From NCBI GenBank assembly GCA_028554645.1, contig JAQOOI010000019.1, positions 62,001 to 126,000 on the forward strand: a DNA stretch of 64,000 nt, read 5' to 3'. Every line of letters starts with the position of its first letter. The stretch's first letter is position 1. The position numbers and the translations under genes are program-made. Positions 24,159 to 36,100 of this stretch are shown here, in pieces. The notes below the pieces were generated by a model. The model did not search any database. It was not told where the DNA came from and worked only from the letters and a program-made list of their open reading frames with translations. This DNA comes from Omphalotus guepiniiformis (taxonomy: Eukaryota > Basidiomycota > Agaricomycetes > Agaricales > Omphalotaceae).

Positions 24159-25636
24159 TCGAACTTCCATCACGGCATGAAAGAAACTACCGAAAAGGAA
24201 TACATACCAAACGAAGCCCCCAGAATACACACTTGTAGCAAATTGTGGCATGTCGGAGTTCTATGAAGGCGTTCGTGAGACGATGACTTGCAAGACTTCA
24301 TGCGTCTGCGGGTCCGGGTTAATTGAGTTCCAATACGAGGTGAAAGTAGCAGATGTTCCTGCTTTGTGCCACTGATGTTTCTGATGACCGTCCATGTACC
24401 TGCTGGGCATATGTCATCGTGCAAGAGCTACACTAGAACGCAATGAGTACAGCAGTGCGTCATCGTTTTAAACAGACCTCTACATACCTATTGAATCATA
24501 TATCCATCGAGTTTCAAACTATGTATTGTTCGTGGACGGGGATATCTAGCAGCTCTTCATCGACGACAGTTCAAATGTTCGATTCCAGAAGTAACATATT
24601 GCGGGGTGTAAAATTAAAGCCACTGTAAACTGCGAGTTAGCGACGTCAATTCAGCGCCAGAGAAACAATGACAGAGCACGTACATACAATTAAACTGCTC
24701 CCGGAACTACGTCTGTCTGATCATGAGCCTATGATATGTATTTTGAGCATCAATTGCAGCCACTAGCATAGAGAGGGTATGTACGTCAGTCAGCGAGTCA
24801 CTGGGGCGCCACCGTCGGTAGAATGATTGAATATGGACGCGGAGGGTCATACTCACCTCGACTAACCGTTCAGTGGCGTGCGCGTCAATAGCTCAGTGGC
24901 GGTCTTCGAGCATATGTCCTCGCGAAAGCTTGATGAACTTGAGATACAGTACAATGTGCAGTTGTTCCCGGTGTTGAAAGATTGGCATGGATGACAACTC
25001 CTCCAACATTTTGTTAGTTGCATATTTGAAGCAAGTTCTCGTTCTAGTGAGTCGTCACGTCTACAAGTATCCGTACACAGTAGAGCGATACGTCGAAGAG
25101 GTCAGTGACCAGGAGGCAGGAGCAGAGTGGTACTATCGGAAAGAAGTAGGAGTATATTACATGACCGTGTATATATCACTTGAGGGCCGGTTTAATACTG
25201 CGAATTTTGAACGTGCCTGAGCGCCTTCTCCGGCGCTTCTCTTGACATTTCTCGATTTCTCCATCATCAAACTTACACATCGCAAAGAAAAGGCATGATC
25301 AATATATCAAATTTCACAAAACATCAGCTACACATAATATCAATTCCATACAGACGCAAAAACATAACCCAAATTGAAGAAGGCCTTTCAAGATGAGAAA
25401 ACAATCCGACTGAACGTGACGAGGAAATCAACTACGGTATCCAAACGAGAGAAAGAAGGAGAGAAAAAAAGGTAAAGGAATGACAAATATTCTTGTATCT
25501 TAAATCGTACTACTTGTCTGCGCAGTGAGCCCCCACAATGATCCTACTCGGCGTACGAAAACAAAAAACCGCAACGAGTCAGACCAGGTGCGCGTCACGT
25601 CAGCTAAGGACTCATTCTGGCACGATGTAGCGACAC

Positions 25637-26232
25637 TCAGAGGCTGAGGTTAACAGGGGTACAGCCGATAGCAACAACTCCGTTCTACAATTCAAGTTGT
25701 CAATTTCAACTGTTCCGAGCAGTCCTCTCTCTCAAGCGAGAGTCAGGAAAATAGCAGAGACTCACGAAGTTATTATTCTCACAGCAGACGGGCTGCGCAA
25801 GGCAGTTGTTTCCTCCGATACCGATGACGCTGATCGGGGTGCAAGTGATTCCGACGAGAACGCTGAGGTCTTGAACTACGACGCCGAGCGAGGCGAGAAG
25901 ACCTGAGGCTGCAGTGGATGATGCCTATCGCGCATTATATATAGTTAGCTTAGTGAACCGCGGTGTATGAATGACTTGACTCACAGACTGAACGCTGTTG
26001 CAGCATTGGACAGGGCCAGTGTTGCACTGGCTAGCAGGCGGAGTACCAGAAGGCACAGGCTAGTGCGGTTGAGGGTAGTTAAATTGTCAGTCAATATCTC
26101 GCGCATGACAAGCTGACGACCTACCGTCGTGAAAGTCACTGTCGTCGTCACTGGGGGGTTACCTCCGTTAGGAGCGGCGGCAGCAAGGATGGTGAAGAGA
26201 GACAAGGTCACGACAGAGAGACGAGCGAACAT
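25637..26232 (-). CDS. Class I hydrophobin, array copy 8 (mosaic of copies 5 and 7)
   Basis: A type B member, predicted 129 aa in four exons. Exon 1 resembles copy 5 ([19 protein letters not shown], ending TFTT). Exon 2 matches copy 7 ([15 protein letters not shown]). Exon 3 matches copy 5 ([18 protein letters not shown]). Exon 4 and the downstream flank match copy 7 (VNLSL). All eight cysteines and splice sites are intact, and a TATA-like element is at 26331-26337. The patchwork points to gene conversion or unequal crossing-over inside the array. Confidence 0.92.
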
Positions 26233-27970
26233 TTTTTTAGTAGGTTGTTATTCGTGAGTTACGAAGAGAGCTTTGTGGACTGAGTCTTTGCAACGAAGGC
26301 GAATGATGAAAACAAGCTTGAGGTGCGTCCTTTTATACCTTTTCCTCGAACTTCCATCACGGCATGAAAGAAACTACCGGAGAGGGAATACCAAATGAAG
26401 CTTCCGGAATATGCACTTGTAGCAGGTTGTGTCATGTCGGAGTTCCATGAAGGCGTTCGTGAGACGATGACTTGCAAGACTTCATGCGCCTGCGGGTCCG
26501 GGTTAATTGAGTTCCAATACGAGCTGAAAGTAGCAGATTTTCCTGCTTTGTGCCACTGATGTTTCTGATGACCGTCCATGTACCTGCTGGGCATATGTCA
26601 TCCTGCACTGCAACAGCTTCACTAGAATGCAATGAATACAGTAGTGCGTCATCGTTTAAAACAGACCTCTTCATACCTAAAGTTGATTATTTCAATTTTC
26701 GTGTCCGGGGATATGTACCGCCAGCTCTTCATCGAGGACAGTTCAAACTTTCGTTTTCAGAAGTAACATATTGCGGGGTGTAAAATGCTGACTTAGCGAC
26801 GCCAATTCAGTGCCAGAACAATGCAGAGCACGTACAGTTCGGAACCACGTCTGTCTGATCATGAGCCTTTGTTATGCATTTTGAGCATCAATTGTAGCAC
26901 TAGCATAGAGAGTGTATGTACGTCAGTCGGCGAGTCATTGGGGCGCAAAGGTACATCGGCGATGGGTGATTGAATGTGATCTCGCAGGGTCATACTCACC
27001 TCATCCTCAATCAACCGCTCAACGGCGTTCAACAGCTTCGGATCTTGAGGGGTAATGCTTCGAGCTGAATTTAGTAGATGCGCCTCGAGAGCTCAGTGGC
27101 GCACTTCTGACATCTGTCCCCGCGAAAGTCTGATGATAGTAGAACTTGCTTGAAACTTGCACCCCGCGATGGACCATGGATGATAATTCCTCCAATTTTG
27201 CTAGGTTGTATATTCAAGGCATACCTTCGGTCGATTGAAATATCACGTCTACAAGTAAGTGAGAAGTAAGTGAGAAGTCGGCTGAATCGGGACAAGCGAT
27301 TAGCGCTTCGAAGTACAGGAGCAACATATGCGTGAGTTTGACGTGCCTGAGCGCTTCTCTTGCAGGGTCCCTTCAACAGCGTTCAGAGTTTAGGATTCTG
27401 AAGGAAGAACTCTTCGAGTTGAATGTAAGCAGAGTGAGAAGTTGGTGAAGTTGGTGAGAAGAGACCTGGAAGAGACAAGCGCGTAAACAGATACTGTATG
27501 ACTTGAGGGCCGGCGCATACGTGACAACTTTGGTTTTGTTTTGAACGTGCCTGAGCCTGAGCGCCTCAGGCTCTCCCCAGCGCTTCTCTTGACAGTTCCT
27601 CCTTCATCATTCTTATATATTGCAAAGCAAAGGCAATATCATTATATCAAATTTCACGAAAAATCAACTACACATAATATCGATTCCATACAGACACCAA
27701 AACATAACCCAAATTGAAGACGAGCCTTCCAAGATGAGAAATCAATCCGCGACTGAATGTGACGTGGAAATCAACTACGGTAACCAAACGAGAGAAAGAA
27801 GGAGAGAAAAAAAAGGTAAAGGAATGACAAATATTCTTGTATCTTAAATCGTACTACTTGTCTGCGCAGTGAGTCCTACTATGATCCTACTCGGCGTACG
27901 AAAACAAAAAAACCGCAACGAGTGCGCGTCACGTCAGGTAGGGACTCATTCTGGCACTACGTAGCGACAC

Positions 27971-28542
27971 TCAGAGGTTGAGGTTAACGGGGGTACAGCC
28001 AATAGCAATAAGTCCGTTCTATAATTAAGTTGTCAATTGCACTCGTTCAGAGTCGAGACTTAGGAAAATGACTTACGAAGCTGTTGTTCTCACAGCAGAC
28101 GGGCTGCGCAGAGCAAGAGTTTCCTCCAACACCGATGACGCTGATAGGGTTGCAAGTGAGTCCAACGTCAACGATAACGCCTTGCAGTACGACGCCGAGC
28201 AAGCCAAGAAGAGTCGAGGCGGCAGCGCTATTACTCTAAACACATAGAATTCCGCCATTAGAAATAGCTAACGCAGTGGACCGCGTGGTCAAGAAGATGC
28301 GACTCACAGACTCAACGCTGTTGCAGCATTGGATAGGACCGGTGTTGCACTGGCTAGCAGGCTGAGTAGTAGTGGGCACAGCCTGGAGCAATTGAGGGCA
28401 TTTAACCGTCAGTCAATATCTCGTGCATGACAAGCCGACGACCTACCGTGACAGTCACTGTCGTCGGGGAACCTCCGTTAGGAGCGGCGGCAGCAAGGAT
28501 GGTGAAGAGAGACAAGGTCACGACAGAGAGACGAGCGAACAT
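27971..28542 (-). CDS. Class I hydrophobin, array copy 9
   Basis: A type B member and the shortest, about 125 aa, because the Thr linker after APNGG lost four to six residues. Cysteine blocks [25 protein letters not shown] and IGCTP are present, ending VNLNL. This is the edge gene of the array: upstream of about 28680 the sequence no longer resembles the spacers, so its distal control region differs from the others. The TATA-like element is at 28646-28652. Confidence 0.92.
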
Positions 28543-28680
28543 TTTTTTAGTAGGTTGGTTGGTTATTCGTGGGTTACGAAGAGAGCTTTATGAACTGAGT
28601 CTTTGCAACGAAGGCGAATGATGAAAACAAGCTTGAGGTGCGTCCTTTTATACCTTTTCCTCAAACTTCCATCTTGGGTT

Positions 28681-30244
28681 GAACGAACCCTAACTTTGCT
28701 TAGGCTATACAATTTGAGGACGGGAGCTTGTACATACAAGCCAAAGTAAACCGACAAACGTTTCTTGGTCTTGGTATGCGGTAAGTATGTCATTACCTTG
28801 CCGTTATTTACTGACAGGAATTTGTGGCAAGTGCATACCAGCTGCCAGGGGCTTTTACTCCATCATCCGTGAAATGACAGAGTAATTTCAATTCGAAATT
28901 CACTCCCTGACGCACCCTGACGCATCCCTTTGACATAAAACAGAGTACTTACCGCAGTGATGAACGACACAGTGTACATCTATGGGTTCGCGGACTTGAA
29001 GTTCGACAGGTCATACGATAGGTTACAGCACAACAGCTTCCAGGAAACTTAGGTCATGATACATGATGAATTGCGGGAGTGATCCTCGCCACTGTCACTG
29101 TCTGTCTAGAGTGAGTACTGTAATATCATCGAATGAATGACGTACGTACTCATTCATTTCAATAGTAGCTCACATGTTCTGTCCTCAACCACTGAACAAA
29201 CGCAGTGCACAGAGCCGTCGACTTTCCTTCGCAAGATCACCGGGCACCCCATGCGAAGCCCCCATGCATTTGCAAAAACTTGTCAAGAATCCGAAGCGTC
29301 AGAACGCCCATTTCCTTCCATCCTGAGTAACATTAATGTACATTTAAACAATTTGATCGAATCAAGGGATGGAGTCTCAAGATTCTCAAGCTTCAAGCTT
29401 CAAGTTCTTTCTTTGACGGTGTAAGAACGACAACAGAAACCTCCATGTGCTTATTGGAATCCGTTCACCCGCCCAAGAAGAACAAAGGAAACATGGTTAA
29501 CGGGAGCAGGGTACATAGAACTTTTGGGATAAATCTATTGGGAAACCCCCCTTTCTTGGAATTCTTGTGCTTGTTATTCGCCTGTCCTACGTACCATTGT
29601 TTAATAACGAATGGCGGTAAACGCCAACGCCACGGTGATAATAGCTATTGCTTGTTATTCGCCTCTGTCCTACATACTTACATCGTTTAATCACGAACAA
29701 CGGGTTAAGTAATTGTGCGCGAAACGCCAACCCCAACGCCGCAACGGTGATAATCATGCACCTTTTAATCAACTGAATAGTACTTGGCCAGAATTAGGAG
29801 TCAATCACATAAATTACAATCGTCAAAAGTCAGTCCTGAGTACTTACATACGGCTGTCCTATTCAAACCTCCCGGATCCACTGTCCTTAAAATAGTTTTC
29901 TTCATACTTGATCTTTTGACACCGGCACCGGTGAACGTGAGATTCGATATTTGAGAATTGTATCCTACATACAGTATGTAATTCCTGACCATCTCGGACC
30001 ATGGAAGCGCTCGATCTGAAGAATTTGAACACATTACCGAGCTCTTCGCGGAGCTCACATTCATAGAGAATGTATAGTGATTATGATGGAAAACAACAAC
30101 ACGACACGAATACATACTTGAGAACATGAACACGCATACAACCCACCAATCAGAGACTCTGTAAGAAAACCCTCCCCTTGACCATGCTAGCCATCGACAA
30201 AGACAAACCTTTGGAAAACTTTCTAACCGAATACGAAGTTCGTC
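28681..30244. other. Intergenic region between hydrophobin array and F-box gene
   Basis: No supported gene. A minus-strand frame at 29801-30133 (110 aa) has no recognisable motif. A local direct duplication is present: CTTGTTATTCGCCT occurs at about 29570 and 29651, and the downstream GGTGATAAT context also recurs about 100 bp apart. Confidence 0.5.
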
Positions 30245-31822
30245 CTAGTCTTCCGTCCCAGGCCAACTTCCAAAATCAACCAAACCCGAAGTCTGCAATC
30301 TCTTCAACCTCTTAACAAACCCCTCTGACAAATTCTTCTCCCATTCGTTTCCTATATACAACTGTCTCAACCTCTTCATATCACCCTCATCACTCCAAAT
30401 CTGACACCGCGATTCGAGCATACTGATAAACAAATCGAGATCAAAACCCGGTCTATATGGCGCACGGAACCTATCCGGACCATCTTCCTCTGCCAAGTAA
30501 ATCCTCAACGCTGTTAAATGCGGAAGGAGAGGTGTACGATCCCGGGCTGGAACGACGTATGAAATCTTCGAGGAACTACCATATATCTCCGTACGGCGGT
30601 TTTTCCGGTAAGGATTCAAACCACTCATAGTCCTGCGCACATCTGGACGCGGAGAGCTGCGAGTGGAAGACTCGGATATGCTGGGGAGTGAAGGGAACGT
30701 CAAACGCTCTATAAGATCTTCTGGTATCCTGAAGAATACACTGCTGGATTCGCGACGGGAAGTGTCCCAAAGATCAAGCTTCTCCAGCACCGGACAACGT
30801 TCAAATAACGCTTCAAGTTCCTCCGAATCCCAAGTAACTCCGTTCAGTGTAAGTTCCCGAAGGGACAAATTTGACGACAAACTTAACGCAAGGAGGGGTA
30901 TGGCATTTATGCCAATCAACGATGACCATGCACATAGATGAACTGATGTCAGATGCGGATACAACTTTTCTTTAAAGATGTTATCGATGTTATTCGTGTA
31001 GATACTGTCATCGGCTGGATCGACACAACTTGTACTTGTGATATTCAGCCTGGTCAAGGCGCTCGAAGTCGTAGGATGACTATTAACTATCCGAGGGACA
31101 TAGTCACTATAAAGATAAGGCTGCCTGAGGTACCCAGGAGGAACAGTGCCTAGGACAACAGATTCGAGAGTTGGATAGTGATCAAGCAAGAACCGTGCAT
31201 CGTTCACATCAATTCTTGTTATTGAAAGATCCCGTATCTGCGCCGGGATGATGACATTCCGTATATCAAGTTCTTCCGCATCGATACACCAGTGGAACGT
31301 ATGCAATCGGTTTGCATTTTTAAGGAACAAGACCTGAAGTGGTGAGACCAGGGGACCTGAGGGACCTGGGAAGCGAGGTTCTTTCAAATCATGGTATTCG
31401 AAGTAAAACTCTTCGAGATGATGAAGTGCTAGGTCCTCCCGAGCGAAAAAGGAATGTTTAGAAACCCAGTTATCCCGGATGTCTAGCCTGAATCTTAAAG
31501 AGCGCCATCGGGAGATGTGTTGAGAGAGCAAGTCAAGGAGTTCAGATGACGAGACATCTATGGAGATATCTAGAAGCGCCCGCGAAGAGCGGGTAAGAAG
31601 CAGATGGATCAAGGGGAGGGCGCCAGGACGAGTCAAATTGGGTATGTCGATATGGGACCAGAGGATCGGAACTCCAATAGAAACACTTCTCCACTGGGAA
31701 CAGACGCTACTGAGTTGGAATGAGCTCTGGATGCTCCGCTTCATCAACAGGAAGTAGTACAAGAATATTTCGATGAGGATTTCGGCGGGAAGTTGATAGA
31801 CAGACGGACGTGGAGGTTGCAT
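30245..31822 (-). CDS. F-box protein with leucine-rich C-terminal part
   Basis: Uninterrupted 525-aa frame. Residues about 7-55 form an F-box: LPAEILIEIFLYYFLL, then LSSVCSQWRSVSIGVPILWSH. The rest contains irregular leucine-rich segments such as LPHLTALRIYL and LSLSSNLSLRELTL. F-box proteins recruit targets to SCF ubiquitin ligases through Skp1; the leucine-rich part would bind the substrate. The short spacing from F-box to the tryptophan of VPILWSHI is typical of the hugely expanded F-box family of mushroom-forming fungi. No substrate can be inferred. The gene is intronless and complete. Confidence 0.88.
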   Translation of the reverse strand: MQPPRPSVYQLPAEILIEIFLYYFLLMKRSIQSSFQLSSVCSQWRSVSIGVPILWSHIDIPNLTRPGALPLIHLLLTRSSRALLDISIDVSSSELLDLLSQHISRWRSLRFRLDIRDNWVSKHSFFAREDLALHHLEEFYFEYHDLKEPRFPGPSGPLVSPLQVLFLKNANRLHTFHWCIDAEELDIRNVIIPAQIRDLSITRIDVNDARFLLDHYPTLESVVLGTVPPGYLRQPYLYSDYVPRIVNSHPTTSSALTRLNITSTSCVDPADDSIYTNNIDNIFKEKLYPHLTSVHLCAWSSLIGINAIPLLALSLSSNLSLRELTLNGVTWDSEELEALFERCPVLEKLDLWDTSRRESSSVFFRIPEDLIERLTFPSLPSISESSTRSSPRPDVRRTMSGLNPYRKNRRTEIYGSSSKISYVVPARDRTPLLPHLTALRIYLAEEDGPDRFRAPYRPGFDLDLFISMLESRCQIWSDEGDMKRLRQLYIGNEWEKNLSEGFVKRLKRLQTSGLVDFGSWPGTED

Positions 31823-33197
31823 CTTGCTACTATTAGCAGGTCACCAGTGGGAAGACCAAAGTAGCCGGAGAGTCAAGATGTGAGGTTTCCTACTTGCTTA
31901 GATAGTCAGTAACAATGATATCTTCGCACGTCAATACTGGACTAACCGACACAAGTATCTGATGTTCGATACGGTAGGGTGCTGGTTTCTGAGCAAGGGG
32001 CGTGTAGCCAACGTGTAGCTGGAATTGATCAAGAAGGGCAAGGCTTGAATGTATTTGGCTACAGCTTCGACTAGAGGGAAATGCCGATAAGGTCGGCAAG
32101 AAACCTTGCTTGGGCGCATCGTGTAACTTACCAAGGATCGGAATACTATTCTCATTCTTCAATATAATCTACAAGCAAACGATACATGGACAATCATCTA
32201 CAGCTTATCATTAGTGGCACCTTGGCAAGGTTTTGACGAAAACATTGAAGGAAGGCATTGAAGCAGAGTTGATGCAGGAGGATGATAGACCGGAAAGATT
32301 GAATGAAATGACCAGTAGAGATATAGTTTGCTTTTCAATCTGTGACTCGGATAATATTTTGCGTCACATCTTGAAGAAAGTTTGTGCAATTAGCCAACAT
32401 CATCAGCACAAGAAGCAAAGGAGGAGCATGCACATTACTCAAGCATTCAAGGTTAGAAAGGGCTCAAGTGCTCAAGCTCTCAAGTCCTACGTACTACTTC
32501 AAGAGAGGAGAGCCAAGAGAAGCGCACATACACATTCCCCAGATGCTTCAGCATCGGGTTGTAGGGGCCACCCAGTGACTCGCTCTCATTGCCTTTCAAG
32601 CGTACTGTATCGCACAAACGACATGATAAGAAAGAAAATTCCAGCCTGTATCTTATACTATACGAAGCAATTTGAATACAGCGTTCAGTGTATCACTATC
32701 GAGAATGCATCAATCGCGTACGTGTAAAAAAAAGAACGCTCAGGAGTCAATATACGGAGTAACCAAATACTATGTATTAGATATTCTGCAGAGACAGTCA
32801 AGGCTAAAATGAAAGTAAGAAAAGGGATTAGGGCAGGCATAAAAGGCAGTCGTCGGGCTGAAAATGAATGAATGAAGGAATGAATGATAGTACACGAAAG
32901 AACTCCAATCAGTATTTCGAAAACCTCTGGGATTAGAACGATTAAGAAAAGTGAGAAATAGACAACAACGAGAGAAAAAAAGAAGAGAGAAAAGGTCAAG
33001 AGGTCAAGAGGTTAAGCAGAGAAGAAGCATATGGATGTAGGTACATGAGGCCAGAGATGTAAAAAAAAAAAGCGGGAACAAATACTGCAATGGGTATGTA
33101 TTCACACGAAAGCGGGGAATTAAAACAAGAGGATATAGAAAAAGAGGACAAATACAACACACAAAAGGGAAAGCAGTGGTACGACAAAAAGGGGCAA
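31823..33197. other. Intergenic region between F-box gene and histidine kinase
   Basis: Upstream side of the F-box gene and 3' side of the kinase gene. A plus-strand frame at 32233-32727 does not start with ATG and has no recognisable domain. Nothing else is supported. Confidence 0.5.
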
Positions 33198-36100
33198 CTA
33201 TGAACTCGTAATGGCAATTCGACGAAGACGTGGGTTCTTATGAGCGGTCTTTCGCTCGCCTGCGAGCTTGTTGATAGCGTTTAAGAGATCGACACGACGA
33301 AGAGGTTCTGTGGATCATAGTCAGTAACAGCGACCCGACGGCAGATACAGAACGCCCAACGCACTCGTGATATGATCGTCCATTCCTGCCTGTAAACAAC
33401 GCTCTCGGTCACCAATCACTGTCGGAACGTTTTTTCGTCAGAAACAATACACCCCGAAAGAGGAAGAAGGCAACTACGCACTAGCATGAGCCGTAAGCGC
33501 AATAATCGGCACCGGCGCCAACCCATGCTTCATCTCGTACTCTCGAATGAGCTCTGTCGCTTCCATACCACCCATAAACGGCATTGACACGTCCATCTAC
33601 CCAAAACACATCAACAACCCCACTCAACAACCAACCAGACACAATAACTCACAAGAATGATATCAAACGGTTTCCCCTGATGCACCCTCTGCTTAAACGC
33701 ATCCAGCGCCAACGATCCATTCTCCGCAATCTCAACCACATGACCATACTTTTCTAAAATCTTCACAGCCAACTTCTGATTCACCAAATTATCCTCCGCC
33801 AACAAGATATCATAGATCACATCATTCGGCGCCGAAACAGGGCTAACAGTATTGCTCTCGAGAGCTGAAACGAGCGCAGATGCCAGATCCTGCGCGCTCA
33901 CAGGTGTCGTCACCTGAGACGAAATCGAGTTGTCTAGACACCATTTCACTGAAGAAGTACGGGGATGAGGGAAGGGGGGGAAATAGGATGAGTATGAGTT
34001 TGTTGAATAAGGTGCATTCGGAGTGAAGGACGACCCACAGTTGAGTCGTGGCATCGATGGAGCAAGGAGCACGATTGGTATGTATCGGAGGTGTTCAAAC
34101 TCCCGTATAGTCTCCGTCTAACGGGGTCCGTAGAGTCGTCCAAAGAAAGGAGAGACGAAGATAGAAAAGAGGACCAAAGAAATAAGCAGTCAGCCATCAT
34201 GTCTCAAGACCACAAACAAAGAGCGAATAAAAAGAACGAGTACGCACCACGCTCAACGAATCAACGACAATAGTATCAATATGCGGACACGCTTCCTTGT
34301 TCGACAACTGGGACGCATCGTGCACGACGAAAGGTTTCAGCCCAAGTTCCTTGATCCGACTAACCACACCCGTCGTATCCCGCAACGTGTCGACAAAGAG
34401 TATCGTCCGCTTCGCAAACGGCGACATCTTCAACAACGTAGCCTCAAACGACGACTGCGAAATCTGGGAAGAGATGGTGAAGAAGAACCTAGAGCCCTTC
34501 TGTACCTCACTCTCAACCCACATATTGCCTTGCATAAGCGAGACAAGACGTTTGGAAATCGAGAGACCCAACCCAGTTCCACCATATTCCTGCCAACAAA
34601 AAAACTCATCAACCCATGAACAAAGTAGCATGCAACTCGTGACCATATTCCCTAGTAGTGCTCCCATCCGCTTGACAGAACGTATCGAAAATCAAATTCA
34701 ACTTATCCTTCGCAATCCCAATCCCAGTATCACTAACGCAAAACTCCAAAGTCACGCTCTGATCATCCAACGCAAGCAGCCTGCAGCTAAGAGCAACATG
34801 CCCCTTCCGCGTGACCTTGCTAGGCGTGAACTTGATCGCGTTCCCGACAAGATTCGTAATGACCTGTCGAAGACGGAGCGAGTCACCAATGAGCTGGTCA
34901 GGAATATCAGGCTCGACGTCGTAGGTGAGATCCAGATTATTCTGCGAAGCGCGGACGACGAGAGTCTTGAGGATACCAAAGACAGTTTGACGGAGGGAGT
35001 ACGAGACAGCTTCCATTGTCATGCGACCAGCTTCGACTACAAACGGAATTCAATCAGACCTCATACCCAAGTGACAAAAAGATAAACGCACTCTTCGAAA
35101 TATCCAAAATATCATCAATAATCAAAAGCAGCGACCTCGCCAAACTATGCACGAGCAACAAACTCTCCCTCTGTGACCTATTCAAATCACTATCAAGCGT
35201 CAACTCCGTCATCCCAATAATTCCATTCATCGGGGTCCTTTAAAGCACACGAAAAAAACCATCAGCTCTTTCACCCCACAGACCAAAGAAAATACCACCC
35301 CACCTAATCTCATGACTCATATTCGCCAAAAACTCACTCTTACTCCTATTCGCCAACTCAGCGGCTTCCCTCGCGGCAGTATTCTTCTGAATACTATCCC
35401 TCAAATTGAACACCATGTTATTGATCTGCGTCTTCAACGAGTCCATCTCTCCGCTCGCCTCAACAGTGATGAACCGCGTAAAGTCACCGTCCATCGCAGC
35501 AGCACTAATCTGCGCGAACCCTCGGACTTGAGTCGTCAAATTGCCTGCCATGGTGTTCACGGACAACCTGCGCGAAAAGAAAGGATATCAGAACAAGGAC
35601 TCGATTACTTTTCTTTTTTATCAACTCACGTAATCTCCTGCCAAATACCCTGAACATTCCCAACCTCAGCTTGAACACCAAGCTTCCCCTCAGTCCCAAC
35701 CTCCCTAGCAACCTTCTTAACCTCAACAGCGAAAATAGACAATTGGTCAATCATATCGTTGATCGTGTTCACCAAATTCAACATCTCGCCAGAAACTGAC
35801 ACGCCAATGATCTTTTGTGCCAAGTCTCCACGCGCGACGGCGGTGGTGGCGACGGCAATCGTACGCACTTGAAGGGTCAACTAGGGAGGAAGAGCGGAAG
35901 TTAGCAACGAAGAAGGAAAGAGGGAAGGGACCGAGGGAGGGTTTGACTAACGTTATTCGCCATGACGTTGACATTATCCGTCAAAGCTTTCCAGGTACCA
36001 GCAACATTCGCCACCTTGGCCTGACCACCCAACTTGCCTTCCGTACCGACCTCACGCGCGACACGAGTGACCTGCGAAAAACCACATCAGCACAAACATC

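Larger units (their letters stand above)
7866..28680 (-). repeat. Tandem array of nine hydrophobin units (about 1.4-2.5 kb each, longer where interrupted)
   Basis: The same order recurs: minus-strand hydrophobin gene, TATA-bearing promoter, conserved spacer with recurring short motifs, a CTTGAGGGCCGG element, then the 3' module of the next gene. Two unit types are visible. Type A (8119, 10570, 21178) has VATPGG signal peptides and the 3' module containing GATTTCGACAT. Type B (14294, 16648, 23456, 25637, 27971) has AAAAPNGG signal peptides and a different 3' module with CAGGTGCGCGTCACG. The gene at 12564 is a divergent third type. Confidence 0.85.

Noticed and set aside
32233..32727. 164-codon plus-strand frame
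   Set aside because: No ATG at its start, no known motif and no splice context.
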